Of a stretch of 64,000 nucleotides of DNA, positions 47,805-56,696 are shown piece after piece. The translations under genes and the position numbers were made by a program. Source of the DNA: VXYL01 sp964348085 (lineage in GTDB: Bacteria; Pseudomonadota; Gammaproteobacteria; Pseudomonadales; Azotimanducaceae); NCBI GenBank assembly GCA_964348085.1, contig CAYGBI010000007.1, forward strand, positions 1 through 64,000, written 5' to 3'. Every line of letters starts with the position of its first letter. Position 1 is the first letter of the stretch. A model generated the notes under the pieces. That model did no database searches. It had not been told where the DNA came from and saw only the letters and a program-made list of their open reading frames with translations.

Positions 47805-49814
47805 CTACGCCGCCAAGTGAGCGGACTTTAGTTGCTGAATCTCGTCGCGTACGGCGGCGGCTTCCTCGAACTCCAGATTCTTGGCGTGCTCGAACATTTT
47901 CCTTTCGAGTTCGTTTATCAACTTGCCGAGCGCCTTGGCATCGCCGTCAAACACCACCGGAGGCGCCTTCTCCGTCTTTCTGCGAGTGCTAGGAGCGCCC
48001 GGTGCCGCACGGGCGCCCTCCATCACGTCCGCCACCGCCTTGGAGACGGTGCGTGGCACGATGCCGTGCTCTTGGTTGAAGGCGAGCTGCTTGTCGCGGC
48101 GTCGGTTGGTCTCGTCGATGGCCCGTTGCATCGAACCGGTGACGTGGTCGGCGTAGAGAATCGCGCGCCCGTTTAGATTGCGCGCCGCCCTGCCGATGGT
48201 TTGAATCAGCGACCGCTCCGCGCGTAGGAAGCCCTCCTTGTCCGCATCGAGGATCGCCACCAGCGAAACCTCCGGCATGTCCAGCCCTTCGCGCAAGAGG
48301 TTGATGCCCACCAGGACGTCGAATTTGCCGAGTCTCAGGTCGCGCACGATTTCCATGCGCTCCACCGTATCGATGTCCGAATGCAGGTAGCGCACGCGCA
48401 CGCCATGCTCGTCCAAGTAGTCGGTTAGGTCTTCGGCCATGCGCTTGGTCAGCGTGGTCACCAAGACGCGCTCGTCACGCGCCACGGTGATCCGGATCTC
48501 CTCGAACAAATCGTCCACTTGTGTGGATGCTGGCCGCACATCGACATCCGGGTCGACGAGCCCAGTCGGGCGCACCACTTGCTCGACGATGCCGTCCGAG
48601 CGGTCGCCTTCGTAAGGTCCGGGGGTCGCGGAAACGAAAATCATCTGCGGCGCCAGCGCCTCCCACTCGTCGAAACGGAGCGGGCGGTTGTCGAGCGCCG
48701 AAGGCAAGCGGAAGCCGTACTCGACCAAGGTCTCCTTGCGCGAGCGGTCGCCTTTGTACATGCCGCCGATTTGCGGCACGGTGACGTGGGATTCGTCGAC
48801 GACGAGCAGCGCGTCCTTCGGGAGATAGTCGAACAAAGTCGGCGGCGGCTCGCCGGGCTCGCGCCCGGACAGGTAGCGCGAGTAGTTCTCGATGCCGCTG
48901 CAATAGCCGAGCTCCTTGATCATCTCCAAGTCGAAGCGTGTGCGTTGCTCCAGACGCTGCGCTTCCACGAGCTTGTTCGCGTCCTTCAGCACCCTTAGCC
49001 GTTCGGCGAGCTCGTCGCGGATTTCGTCAAGCACGGAGAGAATGCGCTCCCGGGGTGTGACGTAGTGCGTCTTGGGGAATACCGTGTAGCGAGGCACGCG
49101 GCTCAATATTTGGCCGGTCAGCGGGTCGAAGGTAGAGAGGTTGTCGATCTCGTCGTCGAAGAGTTCCAAACGCACGGCCTCTTTCTCGGACTCGGCGGGA
49201 AAGATGTCGATCACGTCGCCGCGCACCCGATAGGTGCCGCGCTGAAACGCCATATCGTTGCGGGTGTACTGCAGCTCTGCCAAGCGGCGCAGCACATAGC
49301 GCTGATCGACCCGGTCCCCGCGATCCAAATGCAGCACCATTTGCAGATACGACTGCGGGTCGCCCAACCCGTAGATCGCGGAAACGGACGCGACGATCAC
49401 GGTGTCGCGCCGCTCCAAGAGCGCCTTGGTGGCGGACAGGCGCATCTGCTCGATGTGCGCGTTCACCGAAGCGTCCTTCTCGATATACGTGTCCGAGGCG
49501 GGGACGTAGGCCTCCGGCTGGTAGTAATCGTAGTAGGAGACGAAATACTCCACGGCGTTGCGGGGGAAAAACTCGCGGAACTCGCCGTAGAGTTGGGCGG
49601 CGAGCGTCTTGTTGGGTGCAAGCACCAACGTGGGGCGTCCTACTCGCTCAATGACATTGGCGATGGCGAAGGTCTTGCCGGAACCGGTGACACCAAGCAA
49701 TGTTTGGTGCGCGAGGCCCGTCTCCAAGCCGTCGACGAGGTCGGCGATGGCGGTCGGCTGATCGCCCGCCGGTCGGTATTCGGCGACCACCTTGAAGTCG
49801 GTTACGGCTTGCAC
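47805..49814 (-). CDS. uvrB: Excinuclease ABC subunit B
   Basis: Damage-verifying helicase of nucleotide excision repair. 669 residues. Walker A is LGVTGSGKTFAIANVI, the beta-hairpin region YYDYYQPEAYVP, Walker B VVDESHV, and motif VI QTIGRAARN. The C-terminal UVR domain (ERKMFEHAKNLEFEEAAAVR, near the end) binds UvrC or UvrA. All key elements are intact, and the gene stands alone on its strand, 31 bases from the PQQ dehydrogenase stop-proximal end. Confidence 0.97.
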   Translation of the reverse strand: MQAVTDFKVVAEYRPAGDQPTAIADLVDGLETGLAHQTLLGVTGSGKTFAIANVIERVGRPTLVLAPNKTLAAQLYGEFREFFPRNAVEYFVSYYDYYQPEAYVPASDTYIEKDASVNAHIEQMRLSATKALLERRDTVIVASVSAIYGLGDPQSYLQMVLHLDRGDRVDQRYVLRRLAELQYTRNDMAFQRGTYRVRGDVIDIFPAESEKEAVRLELFDDEIDNLSTFDPLTGQILSRVPRYTVFPKTHYVTPRERILSVLDEIRDELAERLRVLKDANKLVEAQRLEQRTRFDLEMIKELGYCSGIENYSRYLSGREPGEPPPTLFDYLPKDALLVVDESHVTVPQIGGMYKGDRSRKETLVEYGFRLPSALDNRPLRFDEWEALAPQMIFVSATPGPYEGDRSDGIVEQVVRPTGLVDPDVDVRPASTQVDDLFEEIRITVARDERVLVTTLTKRMAEDLTDYLDEHGVRVRYLHSDIDTVERMEIVRDLRLGKFDVLVGINLLREGLDMPEVSLVAILDADKEGFLRAERSLIQTIGRAARNLNGRAILYADHVTGSMQRAIDETNRRRDKQLAFNQEHGIVPRTVSKAVADVMEGARAAPGAPSTRRKTEKAPPVVFDGDAKALGKLINELERKMFEHAKNLEFEEAAAVRDEIQQLKSAHLAA

Positions 49815-49845
49815 GATTAGGCGGCGCCGCGAATGCCCACGCCGG

Positions 49846-52089
49846 TCACGGCAGCCGAAACGCCGTCAGCCGGGCCGGTTCCAGTCCTGACGCGGTGGCA
49901 AGCACCACGAACTGCTTGCCGCCCGACAAGTAGGTCATGGGCGGCGCTGACAGGTGCGTTCCTTCGACGGTGTGTTGCCAGATCAGTTGACCAGTGGCCT
50001 TGTCGATCGCCCGCAGGCTGCTTGGGCGCTCCCAACCACTACGGTGGCCGAAGAAGATCAGGTTCTTGGTGACAAGCAATCCCGGCGCGTTGTTGGGTAC
50101 GCCGAGGTCCGGCAAGTCCAATCCCTTGAGCAGTGGATGGTCGCGCGGGCCGCTGCCGTTGGCGACCTGCCAAGCGATGTCGCCGCTGTCCAAGTGGTAT
50201 GCCGTGATGCTCGACCAAGGCGGCTTGATGATCGGCAGGTCGCCAATGTCTACCATGGACGGTCTGATTCGGTAGGGATAGCCGATGCGCTCGGCGTCGA
50301 CCTCGCGTGCCGTTAGCACCAGTGGCATGCGTCGCGAGGCCACATACAACATGCGCGTCTCGGGGTCGAAGGCGGCACCGCCCCAGTTGGCGCCGCCACC
50401 CCAACCGGGAACCACCAAGCTGCCTTGCTCCGACGCCGGCAAAAAGAGGCCACCCAAGCGGACGTTGTCCAGCTTCTCGAGCGCTCGTTGCCGTAGCTGC
50501 GGCGTGAGATCGATGAGATCGTCCTCGGTCGCGCCCTGCATCTCGAACGGCGGCGGCCAAGTCGGGAACGGCTGCGTCTTCGCAGCGCGTTCGCCGGCCA
50601 AGTCGCTGCTTGGCACCGGCTGCTCCGTGATCGGCCACACCGGCTCGCCGGTGACGCGATTGAATACATAGAGGAAGCCCACCTTGCTCACTTGGGCGAC
50701 CGCCGGCACCGGCTTACCTTCGACGACGATGTCCGCCACCACCGGCGCGGCCGGCAAATCGTAGTCCCAAATGTCGTGATGCACGGTCTGGTAGTGCCAC
50801 ACGCGCTTGCCGGTGTTGGCATCCACGGCCACCAGCGACGTGCCGAACAGATTGTCGCCCGGCCTCAGACCGCCGTAGAAGTGGCTGGTGGGCGCACTAA
50901 CCGGCAAGTACGCCATACCCAATGCGGGGTCGCAGCTCATCATCGACCAAACATTGGTGTTGCCCATCCACCGCCAAGATTCCTCGCCCCATGAATCGTT
51001 GCCGAACTCGCCGGCTTGCGGCACGGTCTTGAATATCCACTTTTGCTTGCCGCTGCGCGCGTCGTAGCCCCGCACGTCGCCCAAGGGCACGTTGGCCTGC
51101 CAATCCCTATTGCCTCGGCGGCCGCCGAAGTGCGAGGTGTCGGAGGACTGATTACCCACCACGACGACATCGCCGCAAACGGCTGGCGCGTAGTTCCAAG
51201 ACGAGGCACTGCGCTCGATAGGACGGCGCAGCCCGGTGGTCAAATCGACGCGGCCCTCGTTGCCGAAACCGGGCAGCGGTTTTCCTGTTTCCGGCGACAG
51301 TGCATAAAGCCAGCCGTCGCTGGTGACGAGCAGTAGCCGCTCGCCGTCTTGGTCGCGATGAAACCCGAGTCCGCGGGTAGAGAAGCCGAACATCGCCGGC
51401 CGCGGACCGTCACCGGTACCCGGGTCGAACTTCCACAGTGTGGCGCCCGTTAGCGGATCCACGGCGGCGACCGCCGAGAAGGCGGTGCGCACAAAGAGTT
51501 TGCCGCCAACCATAAGCGGGGTTGCTTTGAAGCCGTCCGGTGTCTGGCGTCCCCTGCCCGTGTAGCGATAGTTGTCGAACGCCTCCCAAACCCAAGCGAC
51601 GCGAAGCTGATCGACGTTGTCGGCGGTGATCTGCCGCAACGGCGAGTACTTGCGGGCGCCCAAGTCGCCGCCGTAGGCCGGCCAATCACCGTGCGTGGTG
51701 GTGTAGTCGAATAGTCGGCTGCGCTCCTCCGGCAAGGGGTCGATGACCGGCGGCGCGATGTTGTCGGCAACGCGGACGGCAGGTGCGGGGTCGGGCGCTG
51801 GCGCGGGCGTGACGCGAGTGTCGCGCTGCGCCAGCCAAGCGATGTCGATGGTCTCGACGCCGCGCCGGTCGCGTTCCTCTATGAGCCAAACGCCGCGATC
51901 GTTGTTGCCTTGGCCGCCGCTCGCCGTAAGGTGGCAGAAAGAGCAGTCTTTCGCGCCGAACTCGATCGCCGGCGCGAGGAACTCGGGGTTGGCGAGAACG
52001 GTTTGCGCACTGCACGCGGAAACGATGACGGCGAGTCGCCACCACGCCGGGACCGCTTTGGCGTCGAGGCCACGTCCATCAGTAGGCAT
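49846..52089 (-). CDS. PQQ-dependent dehydrogenase with N-terminal heme motif
   Basis: 747 residues. A signal peptide (RLAVIVSACSAQTVLA) is followed by CSFCH at about residue 50, a c-type heme attachment motif. An eight-bladed quinoprotein propeller starts near DWPAYGGDLGARKYSPL and includes WKFDPGTG, VGNQSSDTSHF and VHHDIWDYDLPAAP, the GMC-like PQQ glucose/alcohol dehydrogenase core. The heme region is much smaller than a full cytochrome domain. Membrane-bound glucose-dehydrogenase helices are absent, so it should be soluble and periplasmic. It overlaps the PhyH gene by eleven bases, so the two form an operon. Confidence 0.85.
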   Translation of the reverse strand: MPTDGRGLDAKAVPAWWRLAVIVSACSAQTVLANPEFLAPAIEFGAKDCSFCHLTASGGQGNNDRGVWLIEERDRRGVETIDIAWLAQRDTRVTPAPAPDPAPAVRVADNIAPPVIDPLPEERSRLFDYTTTHGDWPAYGGDLGARKYSPLRQITADNVDQLRVAWVWEAFDNYRYTGRGRQTPDGFKATPLMVGGKLFVRTAFSAVAAVDPLTGATLWKFDPGTGDGPRPAMFGFSTRGLGFHRDQDGERLLLVTSDGWLYALSPETGKPLPGFGNEGRVDLTTGLRRPIERSASSWNYAPAVCGDVVVVGNQSSDTSHFGGRRGNRDWQANVPLGDVRGYDARSGKQKWIFKTVPQAGEFGNDSWGEESWRWMGNTNVWSMMSCDPALGMAYLPVSAPTSHFYGGLRPGDNLFGTSLVAVDANTGKRVWHYQTVHHDIWDYDLPAAPVVADIVVEGKPVPAVAQVSKVGFLYVFNRVTGEPVWPITEQPVPSSDLAGERAAKTQPFPTWPPPFEMQGATEDDLIDLTPQLRQRALEKLDNVRLGGLFLPASEQGSLVVPGWGGGANWGGAAFDPETRMLYVASRRMPLVLTAREVDAERIGYPYRIRPSMVDIGDLPIIKPPWSSITAYHLDSGDIAWQVANGSGPRDHPLLKGLDLPDLGVPNNAPGLLVTKNLIFFGHRSGWERPSSLRAIDKATGQLIWQHTVEGTHLSAPPMTYLSGGKQFVVLATASGLEPARLTAFRLP

Positions 52090-53233
52090 ATTGATCCACC
52101 CGTGCTTGGGCTTGGGAGATGCCCTTGCCGCGGATGACGCTGGGGTCCAGCCAAGTGTCGATTGCGCCCGTCTCGTAGCCGAAACCTCGGTTGCGGTCCA
52201 GCACTTCGTCCCGCGTCAGCCAGTCGCCGGCGTAGCGCGCCGGAAAGCCGTGGTCGTTCAATTCGTAGGCGTACAGTCGCGCCAAGCCCTCGCCTTCGCC
52301 GTAGTCCCCCACATAGGTCAGCCACGGGGTTTCGACTTTTACTTGCTCGCGCATGGCGGCGTGGGCGGCGGCGACATAGTTGCCGAGATCCCAATCCGGG
52401 ATGGCGCGTTCATGGAATGTCGGCCCGCCGGGCAATTTGCCGTTTAAGAACAGATACCGATCACCGCGCTGTAGCAGTACCCGTGCCGTGGCGATCGGTT
52501 TGTCGCTGTGAAAAGCGACCGCTTTGCGTCCCGCCGGCGGCAGGGCTTGGTAGGCGGCATCGCTGAACTGGTAGTAGCCGGTGGCCGGTGGGCAGCTCGC
52601 CGCCGCGTACTTGTTGAAGAAGCCGATGCGGTGTTCGTTCGACCGATTCGGCGCTGCTTTGTGCCAGCAGTGCATGTTCATCAACAACAGGTCGCCGCGT
52701 TGGAGCTCCGGGTCTAAGAAGCTGTCTTCGTCCGGTACGATGGCCGCGTCTACTTCCAAGGTACGGCCACCGGCGTCGTGGATTCGCTCTAGCCGGTGCG
52801 AACCGGGGGACACGAATAACTGGCCGCGTTTGGCGTCGAAGTCGGCGAGCGGCACGATGGCGAATAGCCAATTCATGGACGAGCCCACGGGCCGCCAGCG
52901 CTTGTAATCGTTGTGCTTGGGGATGCCGGGGCCGCCCGGGGTCCGGTCGTAGACCACGAACGCCGTGAGAATGGGGTCGTCGTCGAGCAGCGTTCGAGCG
53001 GCGTGCAAGATGGTCGGGTGGCCGGCGACGAAGCCGAGGTCGGCATCGGCCATGCAGCTTTCGGCGAGCGTATAGCGGCCAGGCGCGGGATATTTGCCCG
53101 GCAACGGCCCGTGCAGCGGTGGGTGGCGCCTGAACGCATTGGCGAAGCGCTCGATCTCGGCGCTGTCAAGCGCATTGCGCACGACCAAGAAACCGTCGCG
53201 CTTGTAGTGAGCGATGTCTTCGTGAGTCAGCAC
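52079..53233 (-). CDS. Second PhyH-family dioxygenase
   Basis: 384 residues from a GTG with GGGAG seven bases upstream. This start gives VLTHEDIAHYKRDGFLVVRN, the usual PhyH N-terminus, and is preferred over ATGs at 53281 and 53449. IPKHNDYKRW provides the iron-binding H-x-D. Further motifs are FVSPGSHR, LLLMNMHCWHKAAPNRS (distal His) and HRIGFFNKY with the 2-oxoglutarate Arg. A C-terminal ~100 residues beyond the core is of unknown use. It shares an operon with the PQQ dehydrogenase, so the pair may oxidise the same or successive compounds. Confidence 0.85.
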   Translation of the reverse strand: MLTHEDIAHYKRDGFLVVRNALDSAEIERFANAFRRHPPLHGPLPGKYPAPGRYTLAESCMADADLGFVAGHPTILHAARTLLDDDPILTAFVVYDRTPGGPGIPKHNDYKRWRPVGSSMNWLFAIVPLADFDAKRGQLFVSPGSHRLERIHDAGGRTLEVDAAIVPDEDSFLDPELQRGDLLLMNMHCWHKAAPNRSNEHRIGFFNKYAAASCPPATGYYQFSDAAYQALPPAGRKAVAFHSDKPIATARVLLQRGDRYLFLNGKLPGGPTFHERAIPDWDLGNYVAAAHAAMREQVKVETPWLTYVGDYGEGEGLARLYAYELNDHGFPARYAGDWLTRDEVLDRNRGFGYETGAIDTWLDPSVIRGKGISQAQARVDQYAY

Positions 53234-53420
53234 TCGGTGTCTCCCAATGTAGACTAACGGGAAGTGGCTGATCGACCACATGCCCCGAGGCTGGGAGTTG
53301 GTGGCGCCAGCCAAACAACCGGTGACACCGGCGATTACTCTAACACACCGTGAGCATCGGCTGCGGGCTTCATCGCGTTGGGGTGCCGGTTGCCGGAGTC
53401 GAAGCGCCAGAGGAGAAGCC

Positions 53421-54554
53421 ATGCGAGAAGCACAGAACAACGACTCCAAATATGCGGAGCCCGCGAATCACGCGGAAGAGAGCGAAGAACCCGAGGGCAT
53501 GGATCAGGAGAGCCCGTCTTGGGGCGACTATCCCCTCGACGACGTACTGATACGGCACGAGAACCGTACCATTCATGACGTCATGCGACGCATCGGCCGG
53601 TGCAACTACGTCATGGATCCAGACTTCCAACGCGACTTCATCTGGCCGGAGGACAAACAGAGCAAGCTCATCGAGTCGGTCATCATGAGAATCCCCCTGC
53701 CGGTCTTCTATCTGGCAGAGGACGATGAAGGTCGAATGGTGGTCGTGGATGGCTTGCAGCGTCTATCCACCTTCCATCGCTTCATTACGAACGAATTAAA
53801 GTTGAAGCTTCCCGATAGACCGGAGTTGAACGGCCGGCGATTTGGCGACCTCTCCTCCAAGATCCAGAATCGAGTCGAGGACTGCAACCTCATCTTCTAC
53901 ATCATCGACTCAAGGGTGCCGGAACGCGCTCGGCTGGATATCTTCGAAAGGGTAAACGGGGGCGTCCCGCTGACCCGACAGCAGATGCGGAACTCCTTGT
54001 TCATGGGTGAGGGAACACGCTTCCTCAAACGCGAAGCGCAATCCGACATTTTCCTGCGTGCAACTGGAGAGAGTCTGAACTCCAAGACCATGCGGGACAG
54101 GGAGTTCGTCAATCGCTTTTGCGCGTTTCAGCTCTTGGGCCCGGAGCAGTACCGCGGGGACATGGATCAGTTCCTTGCCTGTTGTCTGCGCGACATGAAC
54201 CGGATGAGTAAAGCCGCGCTCGCGAGTGTTTCGGTGGATTTCCGGCGAGGTCTTGCCAACAATTTTCTGTTGTTTGAACGCTTCGCTTTCCGGAGGCACA
54301 ACCGGTGGCAGGAAAGAAGACCGGTATTGAACGCATCCTTGTGGGATGTGATGTCCACCGGGCTTTCTCGCTATAACGAGCATTGCGTCAGGACATCGGC
54401 GGATGCCGTGCGCCGAGCGATCTATGGACTCTTGGAAGAGGACGAGTTCGATGCCGCCATCAGGTACGGACCGAACGGCGCTAAGAAGGTGAAGACACGT
54501 TTCGCCATGGCGCGGCAAGCGTTTCAGGAGGCTCTTGGTGCTTACCCGGATTGA
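53421..54554 (+). CDS. DUF262 (GmrS/ParB-like) protein, first gene of a candidate defence operon
   Basis: 377 residues. After an acidic N-tail come DPDFQRDFIWPEDKQSKLIE, VVVDGLQRLSTFHRF (the DGxQR-L-T/S-T motif) and FERVNGGVPLTRQQMRN. These are the three conserved blocks of DUF262, the ParB/Srx-fold NTP-using domain of GmrSD-type restriction proteins. The usual C-terminal DUF1524 HNH nuclease is missing: the protein ends soon after the helical region. AGGAG lies five bases before the ATG. Its end overlaps the next gene by 17 bases. Base composition is visibly lower in GC than the surrounding metabolic genes, which fits horizontal transfer. Confidence 0.8.
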   Translation: MREAQNNDSKYAEPANHAEESEEPEGMDQESPSWGDYPLDDVLIRHENRTIHDVMRRIGRCNYVMDPDFQRDFIWPEDKQSKLIESVIMRIPLPVFYLAEDDEGRMVVVDGLQRLSTFHRFITNELKLKLPDRPELNGRRFGDLSSKIQNRVEDCNLIFYIIDSRVPERARLDIFERVNGGVPLTRQQMRNSLFMGEGTRFLKREAQSDIFLRATGESLNSKTMRDREFVNRFCAFQLLGPEQYRGDMDQFLACCLRDMNRMSKAALASVSVDFRRGLANNFLLFERFAFRRHNRWQERRPVLNASLWDVMSTGLSRYNEHCVRTSADAVRRAIYGLLEEDEFDAAIRYGPNGAKKVKTRFAMARQAFQEALGAYPD

Positions 54555-55698
54555 CCTGCGTTATTTCAAGTGCTTCGAGGCACTGAAGCTTCCATTACAG
54601 CGGCTCACGCTTCTATCCGGCGGCAACGCATCGGGCAAGACATCGGTGATGCAGTCGCTGGTGCTATTGCACCAGACCATGCGAGAGCACGAGTGGTCCT
54701 CGCGCTTGATGCTCAATGGCGCGACGATCCGACTGGGCACTGCGGCGGACGTGGTCGATCAAACATATGGCCGTCGCACATGGGGAATCCGGCTATTCGA
54801 AGACGACGGCTCAACGTTCGACTGGGCGTTTCGGGGCGACCGTGACGAAATGTCGATGTGGGTAAGAAAAGCGCGTGGGTTGTCGGGGGCAGGCGAGAGT
54901 TGGGAGACAGACGGTTCCCAATGGCTTCGTTATCTGCTCCCGGACGCATCGAGTGGACATCCACTGACTGCCCGTCTACGAGGTCTCACCTACCTGACGG
55001 CGGAGAGGCTTGGGCCGCGCGAGCAATACCAGTTCGACGATCCTCAGCTCACGCCCGTAGTCGGGCCGAGAGGAGAGTACGCGGTGAGTGTTCTCCACTC
55101 CGGTCGCGACCTTAATGTTCCTCGCGGATTGGTGATCGAACGTGTTCCGCCGACGAGGTTCCGTCAAGCAGAGGCGTGGATGGCACGATTCTTCCCGGGC
55201 TGCGTCTTAGAGATCGACCAAATCCGACGTGCGAATGCGCTGACGCTTGGCATTCGCCTATCCGGCGGAACCGATTTCCAGCGCCCTGTGCATACAGGCT
55301 TCGGACTCACGCAGGTTCTCCCGATCATCGTGGCGGCGTTGTCCGCAAGCGGAAACGACCTGTTGCTGATAGAGAACCCGGAGGTCCATCTGCATCCGGC
55401 GGCACAAGGCGCAATGGGTCGCTTTCTTGCGCTGGTCGCTTCTACGGGTGCGCAGGTCATGATCGAAACACACAGCGACCATGTCCTAAACGGCATTCGT
55501 CGGGCGGTAAGGTCAGGCGTGTTATCGCATAACGACGTAGCGCTTTATTTCTTCAGGCCGCGGGCGGAGGGTGCTGTTGCCAATGAACCGCAGGTCGAGA
55601 GCCCGGCGATCGCCGCCGACGGAACCATCGACAGTTGGCCGGATGGCTTTTTCGATCAATTCGACCATGACATGAACTTTCTGGCCGGCTGGAGTTGA
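54538..55698 (+). CDS. DUF3696-type AAA/ABC-like ATPase, second gene of the candidate defence operon
   Basis: 386 residues from a GTG with AGGAGG six bases upstream (a TTG three bases earlier is possible). It opens with LRYFKCFEALKLPLQRLTLL, Walker A GGNASGKTS and a Q-loop-like LVLLHQTM. It ends with LLLIENPEVHLHPAAQGAMG (Walker B) and MIETHSDHVLNGIRRAV (H-loop). The split-ATPase layout with no central coiled coil is that of RecF/OLD-like DUF3696 proteins. A TOPRIM nuclease domain is not seen. It probably senses or powers the DUF262 partner. Confidence 0.82.
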   Translation: MLTRIDLRYFKCFEALKLPLQRLTLLSGGNASGKTSVMQSLVLLHQTMREHEWSSRLMLNGATIRLGTAADVVDQTYGRRTWGIRLFEDDGSTFDWAFRGDRDEMSMWVRKARGLSGAGESWETDGSQWLRYLLPDASSGHPLTARLRGLTYLTAERLGPREQYQFDDPQLTPVVGPRGEYAVSVLHSGRDLNVPRGLVIERVPPTRFRQAEAWMARFFPGCVLEIDQIRRANALTLGIRLSGGTDFQRPVHTGFGLTQVLPIIVAALSASGNDLLLIENPEVHLHPAAQGAMGRFLALVASTGAQVMIETHSDHVLNGIRRAVRSGVLSHNDVALYFFRPRAEGAVANEPQVESPAIAADGTIDSWPDGFFDQFDHDMNFLAGWS

Positions 55699-55699
55699 C

Positions 55700-56656
55700 G
55701 TGGCCCTCTTGGTCAACGACCTGTCGGTACATGAACAATTCCACGACTTGGCCGGGTTTCAGGACGCACTGTCGCGCCTGATGGCCTTGCGCCGGACAGC
55801 CAAACGCTTCCGTTGCGAAGTCCAATGCCACGCGCAATTTCTCAGCACGAGGCCCTTGCCGGGCATGGGCCTGCAGCAGGCGATCGGCAACCTGGCCACC
55901 GAGCAGCGGCGCGCCGTCTTAACTTGGCTGACCAAGTCCGGCCCGTTCTGGGACGATGTGCGGTGGCACGGTGCGGATGATTGGCTTGAGTGCCGTGGTG
56001 AAGTGGTCACCGACACCGCCGTTGGGGAGGCCGCTTGGAGGTGCTGCCATGGCGTGGAGTGTGGGCTGGTCAGCTTGGCACCGTCCGAGTGGTGTCACTC
56101 CCCGCTCAGAGTGACTTGGGTTCGTGAGGCAGAAGGGTTGGGCGATAGGAACGTGGCGGTCCAAAACTGGTGGTGCGAGGAAGTGCTTGGAACGGCTCTA
56201 GGGAGTCAGACGCCCCTCGGCTCGTGGGACGACTTGCGGGATGCATCGAGAAACCGGTTTGCGGGCCTCGTGTTCGCTGAGGATTGCTTCGACCCTCTCG
56301 CGGGAGTTCCCTTCGCCAAGAGTGCCGCTGATCGATTTGTCGTGTTGCTCGGTGTTCTGGACCGTCTCGCTAACGCCTTTGGCGAGGACGGCGTGCGAGA
56401 CGCGGAGGGTCATCGCATCTTGCAGAGCCACTTCGCGGGCGAGCGCTCGCTGTTTTCGGACTCGTCGGCTTCCGAGAAGCGTGAGTTCGAGCATGAACTG
56501 ACGTTCGCGCACCCGGGTGATCCCGCCGCTTCCCTGTTCTGCACATGGCACGGCAAGATTTCGCACTTGACGCTTCGTTTGCACTTCTCGTGGCCGGTCG
56601 AGGCGGGGCGGCCGGTCTACGTGGTGTACGCCGGCCCCAAGATCACGAAGCGTTGA
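55700..56656 (+). CDS. Unrecognised third protein of the candidate defence operon
   Basis: 318 residues from a GTG one base after the ATPase stop, so it is tightly linked. It begins LLVNDLSVHEQFHDLAGFQD and contains an Ala/Arg-rich helix pair. The C-terminal half ends HGKISHLTLRLHFSWPVE. It has many Trp and Cys residues (RWHGADDWLECRGE; WRCCHGVEC) but no nuclease, protease or membrane motif that I can name. No transmembrane segment is visible. It may be the effector or the phage sensor. It ends 40 bases before a convergent CoA transferase gene. Confidence 0.6.
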   Translation: MALLVNDLSVHEQFHDLAGFQDALSRLMALRRTAKRFRCEVQCHAQFLSTRPLPGMGLQQAIGNLATEQRRAVLTWLTKSGPFWDDVRWHGADDWLECRGEVVTDTAVGEAAWRCCHGVECGLVSLAPSEWCHSPLRVTWVREAEGLGDRNVAVQNWWCEEVLGTALGSQTPLGSWDDLRDASRNRFAGLVFAEDCFDPLAGVPFAKSAADRFVVLLGVLDRLANAFGEDGVRDAEGHRILQSHFAGERSLFSDSSASEKREFEHELTFAHPGDPAASLFCTWHGKISHLTLRLHFSWPVEAGRPVYVVYAGPKITKR

Positions 56657-56696
56657 TCCTCGAACGTCGCGCGCGGCAAACGGCGAAGGGCCGCCC

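Noticed and set aside
53421..54554. Complete GmrSD-type restriction enzyme
   Set aside because: The DUF1524 nuclease half with its HNH motif is absent here and in the two following genes.
54538..55698. Classical OLD-family nuclease (Gabija/Retron-like GajA)
   Set aside because: The C-terminal TOPRIM domain is not visible and the length of 386 leaves no room for it. A plain DUF3696-type ATPase fits better.
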